Of a DNA stretch of 6,249 nt, positions 1-6,235 are shown one piece after another. The stretch's first letter is position 1; the number at the start of each line of letters is the position of its first letter. Under the pieces are notes generated by a model. The model was given only the letters and a program-made list of their open reading frames with translations, had not been told where the DNA came from and made no database searches. The position numbers and the translations under genes are program-made. The DNA lies in the NCBI GenBank assembly GCA_007695205.1, contig REEF01000793.1, positions 1 through 6,249 of the forward strand, given 5' to 3'. Origin of the DNA: Planctomycetaceae bacterium. Its GTDB lineage: Bacteria > Planctomycetota > Planctomycetia > Pirellulales > Pirellulaceae.

Positions 1-504
1 ATCGGCTCGCATGATGCCCAGGCCACTGGCCGATTCACGAGAGACCGGCAGCGTGGCGATGCTGACGTCCGCCCCAGCCTGCTCGTGCGTCTCGATCATT
101 CTTCGATAGTCCATGCGATACAATTGATCCCCCGAAAGAATCAGGACGTACCGGATCCCACGCTGCTGGAGGTACCGCAGATTCTTTCGGACTGCGTCGG
201 CCGTTCCTTGGTACCAATCGGTGCCGCCGTCCATTGTTTGTTGAGCAGCCAGTAGTTCAACAAACCCCCCAGAAAAGTTATCGAAGCGGTATGTTTGGCG
301 TATGTGTCGATGCAGGCTGACCGACAGGAATTGCGTCAACACATAGATGTGGTTCAATCCGCTGTTCAAACAATTCGACAGCGGGATATCAATCAAGCGG
401 TACTTGCCTGCCAGCGGAACCGCCGGTTTGGACCGGTATTTTGTTAGCGGATACAGCCGAGTTCCCCGTCCACCGCCCAACACTAAACTGATGACATCTC
501 GCAT
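1..504 (-). CDS. glgC: Glucose-1-phosphate adenylyltransferase (ADP-glucose pyrophosphorylase), N-terminal part
   Basis: GlgC makes ADP-glucose and pyrophosphate from ATP and glucose-1-phosphate in the cytosol, the committed step of glycogen synthesis. Only the first 168 codons are present, of about 400-430 usual for the family; the frame stays open to the left edge, so the gene is cut by the window and not broken. Visible motifs: the nucleotide-binding loop GGGRGTRLYPLT (residues 10-21), the RSKPAVPLAGKYRLIDIPLS stretch (24-43), NCLNSG (44-49), WYQGTADAV (97-105), and LILSGDQLYRMDY (121-133), whose D126 matches the catalytic Asp of the GDH motif. The wording is closer to cyanobacterial and plant enzymes than to E. 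coli GlgC. The usual His of GDH is Gln here. The ATG is chosen because an AAAGGAG site lies 6 bases before it and the GlgC motif starts at once. It is transcribed away from the acyl-CoA synthetase gene. Confidence 0.96.
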   Translation of the reverse strand, partial: MRDVISLVLGGGRGTRLYPLTKYRSKPAVPLAGKYRLIDIPLSNCLNSGLNHIYVLTQFLSVSLHRHIRQTYRFDNFSGGFVELLAAQQTMDGGTDWYQGTADAVRKNLRYLQQRGIRYVLILSGDQLYRMDYRRMIETHEQAGADVSIATLPVSRESASGLGIMRAD

Positions 505-510
505 TTCGAT

Positions 511-517
511 CTCCTTT
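511..517 (-). promoter_or_regulatory. Ribosome binding site of glgC
   Basis: Read on the minus strand this is AAAGGAG, a near-perfect Shine-Dalgarno sequence ending 6 bases before the ATG at 504. It fixes the glgC start. It is the strongest such site in the window. Confidence 0.8.
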
Positions 518-702
518 GCCTTGCCTGTGCGGTACCCTCGCTCGCTACCTTCGTCAGGATACCAAGCGACAAGGTTTTCGACGAGGGGACGAACCGTGCT
601 GCAGGTTGAACGATCGAGTTGTGCCGTCGTGTATGAACGCGGCAACTGGTCTGCTTGGAACGGATACTTTTCACTTCACCCAGCGCGGCCGCGTTAGGGT
701 CC

Positions 703-730
703 TTGTCAATCGATGGTGGGATTCTTTAAT
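703..730 (+). promoter_or_regulatory. Candidate sigma70-type promoter of the acyl-CoA synthetase gene
   Basis: TTGTCA at 703-708 matches the -35 consensus in 5 of 6 bases and TTTAAT at 725-730 matches the -10 consensus in 5 of 6, with a 16-base spacer. This is the best such pair I found upstream of the plus-strand genes. It predicts a transcript start near 737 and a leader of about 75 bases. Planctomycete promoters are poorly defined, so the match to the E. coli consensus is suggestive only. Confidence 0.5.
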
Positions 731-740
731 CTTCTGGCAC

Positions 741-758
741 GGACGGAAGAGACCGTCT
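741..758 (+). promoter_or_regulatory. Small hairpin in the expected 5' leader
   Basis: GACGG at 742-746 pairs with CCGTC at 753-757 around the loop AAGAGA, and G741-T758 can add a wobble pair. It would sit at the very 5' end of the mRNA predicted from the 703-730 promoter. It is too short to name as a riboswitch or attenuator; it might only protect the 5' end or be chance. Confidence 0.25.
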
Positions 759-794
759 GAGACCGCTGGCAACTCACGGAGATCAATTGGCCGC

Positions 795-820
795 ACTATG
801 AGCCTGTACTATGAGCTTGT
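795..820 (+). repeat. 13-bp tandem duplication copying a start codon
   Basis: ACTATGAGCCTGT (795-807) is followed directly by ACTATGAGCTTGT (808-820), 12 of 13 bases identical. Each copy carries ATGAGC. Since 13 is not a multiple of 3, the two ATGs (798 and 811) lie in different frames. The ATG at 811 opens the acyl-CoA synthetase; the one at 798 opens a wrong-frame reading that ends at 1241. The nearest ribosome-binding-like sequence, GGAG at 778-781, is nearer to the upstream ATG. Confidence 0.85.
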
Positions 821-2466
821 CCAATCAACAACGCACGATCATCGATTGGTTTCGCTATCGGATCGCACGGACGCCGGATCGGCCGGCGCTATACGTGAAA
901 TCGGGCGGACAATACAACGAGCGGACTTGGGCCGACGTCGGATCACTCGTGTTGCGTGCCGCTCATGCCTTGGATCAGTGGGGCGTGTCCGCAGGGGATC
1001 GCGTCGTCCTCATGTCAGAGAATCGACTCGAATGGATCGTATGCGATCTGGCGTTGCAGTATCTGTCGGCGATTCATGTCCCTTTGCACGCTCGGTTGCC
1101 TGCTTCGCAGGTGGCCGAACAGATTCGTCACAGTGGCGCGATGTGGGTGATCGTCTCTGGCCCGGAACAACTGGCCAAACTGCAGGCCACCAGAGATCGA
1201 TTGCCTCCCGATCTGCCCTGCCTGTCGTTCGACGACTTTGACGGTTTATCGCCACAACGGCCGATTCGCAATTGGAGCCAGTGGTTGCCCGAGCGACTGG
1301 ACTCAGCCGAGGCAGATCGGTTGAATCGTCATGCCGACCGACATGTCACGCCAGAGACATTGGCTACGATTTTGTACACTTCTGGTACAAGCGGAGGCCC
1401 CAAAGGAGTCGTGCTCAGCCAAGGCAACTTGGCATCGAATGCTCAAGCGACTTGGCCTGCTACGGGAGAGCGAGAAGACGATCTAAAAATGGGGTTTTTG
1501 CCGCTCAGCCATATCTTTGCCCGATCCTGTGATCTGTACATCTGGATCGTTTGCGGCAATCGATTGGCGCTGGCCGAGAGCCGCGAGTCGGTGCTGGAGG
1601 ATTGCCAGTTGATCCGTCCGACGTGGATCAACTCCGTTCCGTACTTCTACGACCAGTTGTATCAGCAAGTGGCCAACCTTGCCGATCCCGGCCAGCGACT
1701 GCGTCAGTTGCTGGGCGGTCGCATGCGGTATTGCCAGGTCGGCGGCGCTGCGATTGGCAAGGACACTTTCGATTTCTTTTGGAAACATGGCGTGCCGTTG
1801 TATCCCGGATACGGATTGACCGAAGCATCACCCGTCGTCAGCGTATCGTCCCTGGATCGCGTGTGCTGGGGTACGGTCGGTCAACCGCCGGCGGGCATCC
1901 AGGTTCGTCTGGCCAACGACGGCGAGATCCTGACTCGCGGCCCGCATGTCATGCAGGGCTACTGGCGAGACCAGGCAGCCACGGACCAGGCGATCCGTGA
2001 TGGTTGGCTGCACACCGGCGACTTGGGGGCCTGGAACGAGCGGGGATTGCTGGAGATCCGCGGCCGGAAGAAGGAATTGATCGTCACGGCGACCGGCCAG
2101 AAGATTCAGCCCAGCCGTTTAGAGACCCTGCTGGTCCAGGACCCATCGATCGAACAAGCGTTTGTGACGGGGGACGCCCGAGGCTTTCCGATCGCGTTGA
2201 TTTTTCCGGCTCGGTCGACCACCGACCATTGTTCGACAGCCGATCCGCAGACCTTGCAGCAGCGACTTCGACAGCGCATCGATGCGTGCCTTGCCGAGTT
2301 GGCCAGTCATGAACAGATACGTCGGTTCGTTTTGCTGCCACGGCCGTTGTCCATCGAGTATGGCGAACTGACTCCCAAAGCCAGCATGCGTCGATCCCAG
2401 ATCGCCAACAACTGGGCATCTCTGCTAGAATCGATAGTCAACAGCGATCCCAAGCCGGAATCGTGA
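811..2466 (+). CDS. AMP-forming long-chain acyl-CoA synthetase-like enzyme
   Basis: A 551-residue member of the adenylate-forming (ANL) superfamily, closest in style to bacterial long-chain fatty-acid-CoA ligases of the FadD15/COG1022 type. Such enzymes activate a carboxylic acid with ATP to an acyl-AMP and transfer it to CoA in the cytosol or at the membrane face. Motifs in order: phosphate loop YTSGTSGGPKGV (189-200); FLPLSHIFAR (229-238), typical of this subgroup; GGAAIGKDTFDFFWKHGVPL (311-330) followed by GYGLTEASP (333-341), the adenine-binding region; LHTGDL (400-405); the hinge region GRKKELIVTATGQKIQP (418-434). The C-terminal motif is ELTPKASMRR (519-528), where this group usually has ELTPTLKLKR, so the expected catalytic Lys position holds Ser525, with Lys523 two residues earlier. 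It is somewhat shorter than the usual ~600 residues. The start is fixed by an in-frame TGA at 799-801; it has no good ribosome binding site. The substrate cannot be told. Confidence 0.9.
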   Translation: MSLSNQQRTIIDWFRYRIARTPDRPALYVKSGGQYNERTWADVGSLVLRAAHALDQWGVSAGDRVVLMSENRLEWIVCDLALQYLSAIHVPLHARLPASQVAEQIRHSGAMWVIVSGPEQLAKLQATRDRLPPDLPCLSFDDFDGLSPQRPIRNWSQWLPERLDSAEADRLNRHADRHVTPETLATILYTSGTSGGPKGVVLSQGNLASNAQATWPATGEREDDLKMGFLPLSHIFARSCDLYIWIVCGNRLALAESRESVLEDCQLIRPTWINSVPYFYDQLYQQVANLADPGQRLRQLLGGRMRYCQVGGAAIGKDTFDFFWKHGVPLYPGYGLTEASPVVSVSSLDRVCWGTVGQPPAGIQVRLANDGEILTRGPHVMQGYWRDQAATDQAIRDGWLHTGDLGAWNERGLLEIRGRKKELIVTATGQKIQPSRLETLLVQDPSIEQAFVTGDARGFPIALIFPARSTTDHCSTADPQTLQQRLRQRIDACLAELASHEQIRRFVLLPRPLSIEYGELTPKASMRRSQIANNWASLLESIVNSDPKPES

Positions 2467-2511
2467 ACTCAACGGCACAGGCCTTGTCGTGCTCTGTCCT
2501 TGGCGACTGAC

Positions 2512-2516
2512 GGGAG
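2512..2516 (+). promoter_or_regulatory. Ribosome binding site of the beta-propeller gene
   Basis: GGGAG ends 7 bases before the ATG at 2524. It selects this start over an in-frame TTG at 2500, which would lie upstream of the site and put eight polar residues before the signal peptide. Confidence 0.65.
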
Positions 2517-2523
2517 AATCAAC

Positions 2524-3822
2524 ATGAATCGAATCATCCGATTGCAAATGCTGGCGCTTTGTTTCGTCCTTTTGGCGACCGTGTGGGTAAACGCCGAGAA
2601 TTGGCCTTGCTGGCGTGGTCCGCGGGGGGATGGGTCGAGTCTCGACGAGCACGTCCCGACTCGTTGGAACGGTGAAACCGGAGAGAACATCGTCTGGAAG
2701 ACCCCCGTCCCCGGCGTCGGCCATGCTTCGCCGATCGTCTGGGAGGATCGGATCTTCACGGTCAGTTGCCTAGTGGACAGCCAGGAGCGGATCCTGCTGT
2801 GCTTCGACCGGCGCACAGGCCGCCAGCTCTGGCAGCGAACCGTGGTGACATCGCCGTTGGAGACGAAGCACCAACTGAACAGCCATGCTTCGGGCACGCC
2901 CGCCACGGATGGCAAGTTGGTCTACGTGACGTTTTTGGAAGTCCAGGGCGATACGATCGACGCCCGCAATGTGTCCAAATCACGGCCGGTCACACCGGGC
3001 CGGATGGTCGTGGCGGCATACGATTTCGACGGGAACCAGATTTGGAAAGTCCGTCCGGGCGAATTCGTCAGTGTCCATGGCTATTGCAGTTGCCCCGTGC
3101 TGTACGAAGATCTGGTGATCGTCAACGGGGACCACGACGGCGATTCGTATCTGGTGGCCTTGGACAAGGCGACGGGCCAAACGGTCTGGAAGGTCGATCG
3201 ACTGAACAACACTCGCAGCTACGTCACGCCGCTGATCCGCGAGATCGATGGCCGAATCCAGATGGTGTTGTCGGGCAGCCATCATATCGCCAGTTACGAC
3301 CCGCGGGACGGTTCGATGCACTGGCAGATCGACGGCCCGACCGAACAGTTCGTGGCTTCGATGGTCTTCGACGGCCAACAATTCTACATGGCGGCCGGGT
3401 TCCCCACGTACCATGTGATGGGAATCCGACCCGATGGCACGGGCAACGTGACCGATACCCATGTCGCTTGGCATTCCACGAGAGCTGCTTGCTACGTTCC
3501 TTCGCCCGTGGTTATCGACGGTCGCTTGTTCGTCGCTGACGATCGAGGCACCGTGAATTGTTTCCGAGCCAGTGATGGCCAGCGGTTGTGGCGGGAACGG
3601 ATGGCCCGACACATCAGTGCGTCGCTGGTCACCGCCGGTGGCTTGGTCTACTTTCTGTCGGATGAAGGCATCATGACGCTGGTTCGCCCGGCGGACGAAA
3701 TGGAGATCGTCGCGGAAAACCCGCTGGGCGAATACTGCTTCGCTTCGCCCGCCATCTCGCAGGGACAGATCTTCTTGCGTTCCGAACATCATCTGTACTG
3801 TATCGGTGCCCCAACCGATTGA
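2524..3822 (+). CDS. Secreted PQQ-like beta-propeller repeat protein
   Basis: A 432-residue exported protein of the PQQ-like/BamB-like (COG1520) propeller group, very common in planctomycetes and mostly without known function. Residues 1-24 form a signal peptide: basic start MNRIIR, hydrophobic core LALCFVLLATV, likely cleavage after VNA. The mature protein opens with NWPCWRGPRGDG (26-37), the W-x-x-W-R-G-P-x-G-x-G hallmark of this planctomycete group. Blade motifs of the form x-D-x-x-[TD]-G-x-x-x-W are visible at about 93-103 (CFDRRTGRQLW), 165-175 (AYDFDGNQIWK), 212-223 (ALDKATGQTVWK), 257-268 (SYDPRDGSMHWQ) and 346-357 (CFRASDGQRLWR), consistent with a 7- or 8-bladed propeller. No PQQ dehydrogenase catalytic region and no second domain is seen, so it is probably a binding or scaffold protein and not an enzyme. 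It lies 57 bp after the acyl-CoA synthetase gene with no clear terminator between, so the two may share a transcript. Confidence 0.88.
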   Translation: MNRIIRLQMLALCFVLLATVWVNAENWPCWRGPRGDGSSLDEHVPTRWNGETGENIVWKTPVPGVGHASPIVWEDRIFTVSCLVDSQERILLCFDRRTGRQLWQRTVVTSPLETKHQLNSHASGTPATDGKLVYVTFLEVQGDTIDARNVSKSRPVTPGRMVVAAYDFDGNQIWKVRPGEFVSVHGYCSCPVLYEDLVIVNGDHDGDSYLVALDKATGQTVWKVDRLNNTRSYVTPLIREIDGRIQMVLSGSHHIASYDPRDGSMHWQIDGPTEQFVASMVFDGQQFYMAAGFPTYHVMGIRPDGTGNVTDTHVAWHSTRAACYVPSPVVIDGRLFVADDRGTVNCFRASDGQRLWRERMARHISASLVTAGGLVYFLSDEGIMTLVRPADEMEIVAENPLGEYCFASPAISQGQIFLRSEHHLYCIGAPTD

Positions 3823-3839
3823 CGAAGGAACGCTGCTGG

Positions 3840-3868
3840 TTGTTTCCCCAAAGCGGCAGGGCTAAAAT
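3840..3868 (+). promoter_or_regulatory. Candidate promoter of the esterase-FAH gene pair
   Basis: TTGTTT at 3840-3845 (3 of 6 to the -35 consensus, including TTG) and TAAAAT at 3863-3868 (5 of 6 to the -10 consensus) are separated by exactly 17 bases. A second -10-like hexamer, TATAGT, lies at 3885-3890 without a matching -35. The pair predicts a start near 3875 and a leader of about 40 bases. It is the only such pair I see in the 91-bp gap before the esterase gene. Confidence 0.35.
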
Positions 3869-3904
3869 CCAGGCATTCGAACCTTATAGTATCAGACCCC
3901 ACGC

Positions 3905-3908
3905 GAGG
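3905..3908 (+). promoter_or_regulatory. Ribosome binding site of the glucuronoyl esterase gene
   Basis: GAGG ends 5 bases before the ATG at 3914. An in-frame GTG at 3908 overlaps this site and has none of its own, so the ATG is preferred; the difference is only two residues. Confidence 0.5.
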
Positions 3909-3913
3909 TGATC

Positions 3914-5209
3914 ATGGCTACAGCACCACGAATTATTGCCACTTTTTTGCTCCTGTCTGTTTGTACGTTCCCGGCTGCTTCAGCGCAACGTGCAGAGACC
4001 AATTACGACGAATCCAAGGTGCCGTCGTACACGTTGCCCGATCCGTTGATTGCGGAAGACGGCCAGGTTATCGATACCGCTTCGTTATGGTGGGAAAAGC
4101 GACGACCTGAAATCCTGGAGCTGTTTGAGCGCGAAGTCTACGGTCGCAGCCCGGGACGGCCCGAGTCGATGGAGTTCCAGGTGACTTCGGTCGACGACCA
4201 GGCATTGGAATCAACGGCGATTCGCAAGGAGGTGTCCGTGTTGTTTACCGGCGAACCGGACGGCCCCAAAATGGATGTGCTGATCTACCAGCCGGCTGCG
4301 GCCGAAGGCCCTGTGCCCGTGTTCCTGGGGCTGAACTTTTTCGGCAATCACACCATTCGCGACGATCCCGGCATCACGCTTTCACAGCAATGGATGCGAC
4401 CCAACCGCGAGCTGGGCATTGTCGATAACCGCGCTACCGAAGCTTCCCGAGGCGCCAATGCCAGCCGTTGGGCAGTCGAAGACATCCTGGCGGCCGGGTA
4501 CGCGCTGGCAACGATCTACTGTGGCGACCTGGATCCCGATTTCGACGATGGTTTCCAGAACGGAGTGCACCCGTTGTTCTATCGCCCGGGTCAGCAGCGG
4601 CCCGATCCGGACCAGTGGGGCACGATCGCTGCCTGGGCTTGGGGATTGAGTCGCGCCGTGGATTACTTCGAAACCGACCCGCAACTGGATGCCGAGCGCG
4701 TTGCCGTGATGGGGCACTCGCGATTGGGAAAGACCGCGTTGTGGGCCGGAGCCGTCGATCCTCGATTCGCGATCGTGATCTCGAACAACTCCGGATGTGG
4801 CGGTGCGGCGCTCAGCCGCCGAAGGTTCGGCGAAACCGTGGCTCGGATCAACACCTCGTTCCCGCACTGGTTCTGCGAAAACTTCAAGAAGTACAACGAC
4901 AACGAGGACCAGTTGCCGGTCGACCAGCATCAACTGATCGCGCTGATCGCTCCGCGGCCCGTCTATGTGGCCAGCGCGTCGGAGGATCGCTGGGCGGATC
5001 CACGTGGCGAGTTCCTGGCGGCCTTGCATGCAGAACCGGTGTACCAACTGTTGGGCAAACCCGGCTTGGGAACCGACCAGATGCCGCCGGTCAACACCCC
5101 GGTGGGCCACACGATCGGTTACCATCTGCGCGAAGGTCGCCATGCGGTGGAGTCATACGACTGGCAGCAGTACCTAAATTTCGCCAACAAGCATTTTTTC
5201 GGGAAGTAG
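3914..5209 (+). CDS. Secreted glucuronoyl esterase, carbohydrate esterase family 15 (4-O-methyl-glucuronoyl methylesterase-like)
   Basis: A 431-residue exported alpha/beta hydrolase. Known CE15 enzymes split esters between (4-O-methyl)glucuronic acid of xylan and lignin alcohols. Residues 1-24 are a signal peptide (core IIATFLLLSVC, cleavage after ASA); LSVC is not a lipobox, as Val precedes Cys. The nucleophile elbow is VAVMGHSRLGKTALWAGA (264-281): Ser269 is the nucleophile and Arg270 the family's oxyanion-hole residue. ISNNSGCGGAALSRR (289-303) is the typical bacterial CE15 segment, but the canonical acid just before SGCGG is Asn292. SASEDRWADPRGEF (354-367) offers Glu357/Asp358 as the alternative acid used by some bacterial members. 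His410 in REGRHAVESYDW (406-417) should be the catalytic His. VFLGLNFFGNHT (136-147) is also typical. The length fits a single-domain enzyme with no carbohydrate-binding module. It is 3 bp ahead of the FAH-family gene. The real substrate may be a uronic-acid ester other than lignin-xylan. Confidence 0.9.
   Translation: MATAPRIIATFLLLSVCTFPAASAQRAETNYDESKVPSYTLPDPLIAEDGQVIDTASLWWEKRRPEILELFEREVYGRSPGRPESMEFQVTSVDDQALESTAIRKEVSVLFTGEPDGPKMDVLIYQPAAAEGPVPVFLGLNFFGNHTIRDDPGITLSQQWMRPNRELGIVDNRATEASRGANASRWAVEDILAAGYALATIYCGDLDPDFDDGFQNGVHPLFYRPGQQRPDPDQWGTIAAWAWGLSRAVDYFETDPQLDAERVAVMGHSRLGKTALWAGAVDPRFAIVISNNSGCGGAALSRRRFGETVARINTSFPHWFCENFKKYNDNEDQLPVDQHQLIALIAPRPVYVASASEDRWADPRGEFLAALHAEPVYQLLGKPGLGTDQMPPVNTPVGHTIGYHLREGRHAVESYDWQQYLNFANKHFFGK
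5201..5206 (+). promoter_or_regulatory. Weak ribosome binding site of the FAH-family gene, inside the esterase gene
   Basis: GGGAAG lies in the last two sense codons of the esterase gene and ends 6 bases before the ATG at 5213. With the stop codon (5207-5209) between it and the start, translational coupling of the two genes is likely. Confidence 0.4.
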
Positions 5210-5212
5210 ACC

Positions 5213-6196
5213 ATGCACCTCTGCCGCTTCCGCCATCAAGGCCATTCGGCTGTTGGGTTCTACGACACGCACCACGTGGTCCCGGTCGCGGCTGCAGCCA
5301 ACCTGTTTGCCTCGGAAACAGGCCAGTCGCTGCAACTGCCCCAGGGGGACGACCTGCTGGACTTGCTGCCTCCCGACGGCGTGGCGTACAGCCAAACGGC
5401 GCGATTGGCCGCCTGGGTCGCGGCGAACCCAGCGGTTTTTAATGCGACCAGCAGGCTGCCCGTCGACTCGGTCGAGCTGCTGGTTCCCATCCCGCGACCG
5501 AATAAACTTTTGCTGCTGGCCGGAAACTACGCCCAGCATATCGAAGAAGGCGGTGGGATGGCCGCCGAACGATCTGAAACGTTCCCCTACGTGTTCATGA
5601 AACCTCCGTCGACCACATTGACGGATCCCGGCAAGCCGATCCGTATCCCGAACGTCTCCCCCCATCACATCGATTGGGAATTGGAATTGGCGGTGGTGAT
5701 CGGCCGACGAGCCAAACATGTGGCCGAGTCGGAAGCGTTGAACTACGTCGCCGGATACACGATCGTCAATGACATCTCCGACCGTCGGTTCCGGCCCAAC
5801 GCCAACCGAAAGCAGCGTGACCGGGATCGATTTTTCGACTGGTTGCACGGCAAATGGCATGACTCGTTCTGTCCCTGCGGACCTTGCGTTTTGGCCGCCG
5901 AACCGGGGATGGATCCGCAGAGTTTCCCGCTACAGTTGCGAGTCAATAAGGTGGTAAAGCAGGATTCGACCACGGCACGGCAAATCTTCCCGGTCGCGGC
6001 GGTCATCGAGTTCCTTTCCAGCTTTGTAACGCTCGAACCGGGCGATTTGATCGCGACCGGTACGCCGGCGGGAGTCGGTGATGCCCGAGGCGAATATCTC
6101 AAGAGGGGCGATCGGATCGAGGCCACGATCGAACCGATCGGCACCCTGGTATCGGTGGTAGAATCCGACGCCCTCGAACACCCCGGTCCTATTTAG
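5213..6196 (+). CDS. Fumarylacetoacetate hydrolase (FAH) family protein
   Basis: A 327-residue cytosolic member of the FAH superfamily (COG0179), which hydrolyses, decarboxylates or isomerises 2-keto/diketo acids with a divalent metal. It has a variable N-terminal domain (about 1-95) and a C-terminal FAH core. Visible core motifs: LLLAGNYAQHIEE (100-112), with His109 and Glu112 matching the His-Glu pair of FAHD1-type enzymes; FMKPPS (128-133) with the conserved Lys130; DWELELAVVIG (154-164), with Glu156 and Glu158 as metal ligands; GYTIVNDIS (181-189), with Asp187 as third ligand; GKWHDSFCPCGPC (213-225), matching the usual GKSFDTFCPMGP; and LIATGTPAGVG (279-289). All metal ligands are intact. 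The loop between Asp187 and Lys214 is longer than usual by about 8-10 residues and Arg-rich, and two extra Cys occur in CPCGPC. No signal peptide. It follows the esterase gene by 3 bp. The substrate cannot be told; in this context a sugar-acid diketo intermediate is possible, but an aromatic catabolite is equally allowed by the family. Confidence 0.92.
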   Translation: MHLCRFRHQGHSAVGFYDTHHVVPVAAAANLFASETGQSLQLPQGDDLLDLLPPDGVAYSQTARLAAWVAANPAVFNATSRLPVDSVELLVPIPRPNKLLLLAGNYAQHIEEGGGMAAERSETFPYVFMKPPSTTLTDPGKPIRIPNVSPHHIDWELELAVVIGRRAKHVAESEALNYVAGYTIVNDISDRRFRPNANRKQRDRDRFFDWLHGKWHDSFCPCGPCVLAAEPGMDPQSFPLQLRVNKVVKQDSTTARQIFPVAAVIEFLSSFVTLEPGDLIATGTPAGVGDARGEYLKRGDRIEATIEPIGTLVSVVESDALEHPGPI

Positions 6197-6215
6197 AGTC
6201 TTCGGTCGTAACATC

Positions 6216-6230
6216 CGCGCACGGTGCGCG
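6216..6230 (+). terminator. Short GC palindrome after the esterase-FAH pair, possible terminator
   Basis: CGCGCAC (6216-6222) and GTGCGCG (6224-6230) are perfect inverted arms around one base; a folded RNA would use about five pairs with an ACGGU loop. It starts 19 bases after the FAH stop. Only a short CATCTTTG follows, not a real T-run, so it is weak as an intrinsic terminator and could be a part of the repeat-like sequence at the window edge. Confidence 0.3.
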
Positions 6231-6235
6231 CATCT

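Larger units (their letters stand above)
505..810. other. Divergent intergenic region between glgC and the acyl-CoA synthetase gene
   Basis: This 306-bp stretch separates two genes read in opposite directions, so it should hold both promoters. On the plus strand there is a good -35/-10 pair at 703-730. On the minus strand I find the glgC ribosome binding site but no convincing -35/-10 pair; a TTGACA at 709-704 lacks an AT-rich -10 at the right distance. A 10-bp perfect palindrome, CGCGGCCGCG, lies at 684-693. A hairpin (741-758) and a partial 10-bp repeat GAGACCG.../GAGACCG... (749-768) lie in the expected leader of the synthetase mRNA. Long open frames crossing this stretch continue into the flanking genes in wrong frames and match no family I know, so I see no extra gene here. 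Confidence 0.7.

Noticed and set aside
704..709. TTGACA on the minus strand as the glgC -35 element
   Set aside because: The bases 16-18 positions downstream on that strand are GC-rich and give no -10 hexamer.
516..1241. Long plus-strand open frame of 241 codons, including the ATG at 798
   Set aside because: It overlaps the well-supported acyl-CoA synthetase in another frame, has Arg/Ser-rich composition typical of a wrong frame and no recognisable motif.
2500..2523. TTG start 24 bases upstream for the beta-propeller protein
   Set aside because: The GGGAG site and the signal peptide both point to the ATG at 2524.
2980..3792. 270-codon minus-strand open frame
   Set aside because: It is antisense to the beta-propeller gene, whose motifs and signal peptide are clear; its composition is that of a shadow frame (His/Arg/Asp-rich, no motif).
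3833..3859. Hairpin CTGCTG/CGGCAG with a 15-base loop after the beta-propeller gene as a terminator
   Set aside because: Six pairs with one wobble, a long loop and no T-run after it; also overlaps the candidate promoter. Too weak to call.
3941..3985. Lipoprotein signal in the esterase (LSVC)
   Set aside because: The residue before Cys is Val, not Gly/Ala/Ser, and a normal cleavage site (ASA) follows; a standard secretory signal peptide fits better.
4382..5143. 253-codon minus-strand open frame
   Set aside because: Antisense to the esterase gene, which carries its whole catalytic set on the plus strand; no family features.
4468..5442. 324-codon plus-strand open frame bridging the esterase and FAH genes
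   Set aside because: It overlaps two well-supported genes out of frame and reads as low-complexity Arg/Gly/Pro-rich sequence.
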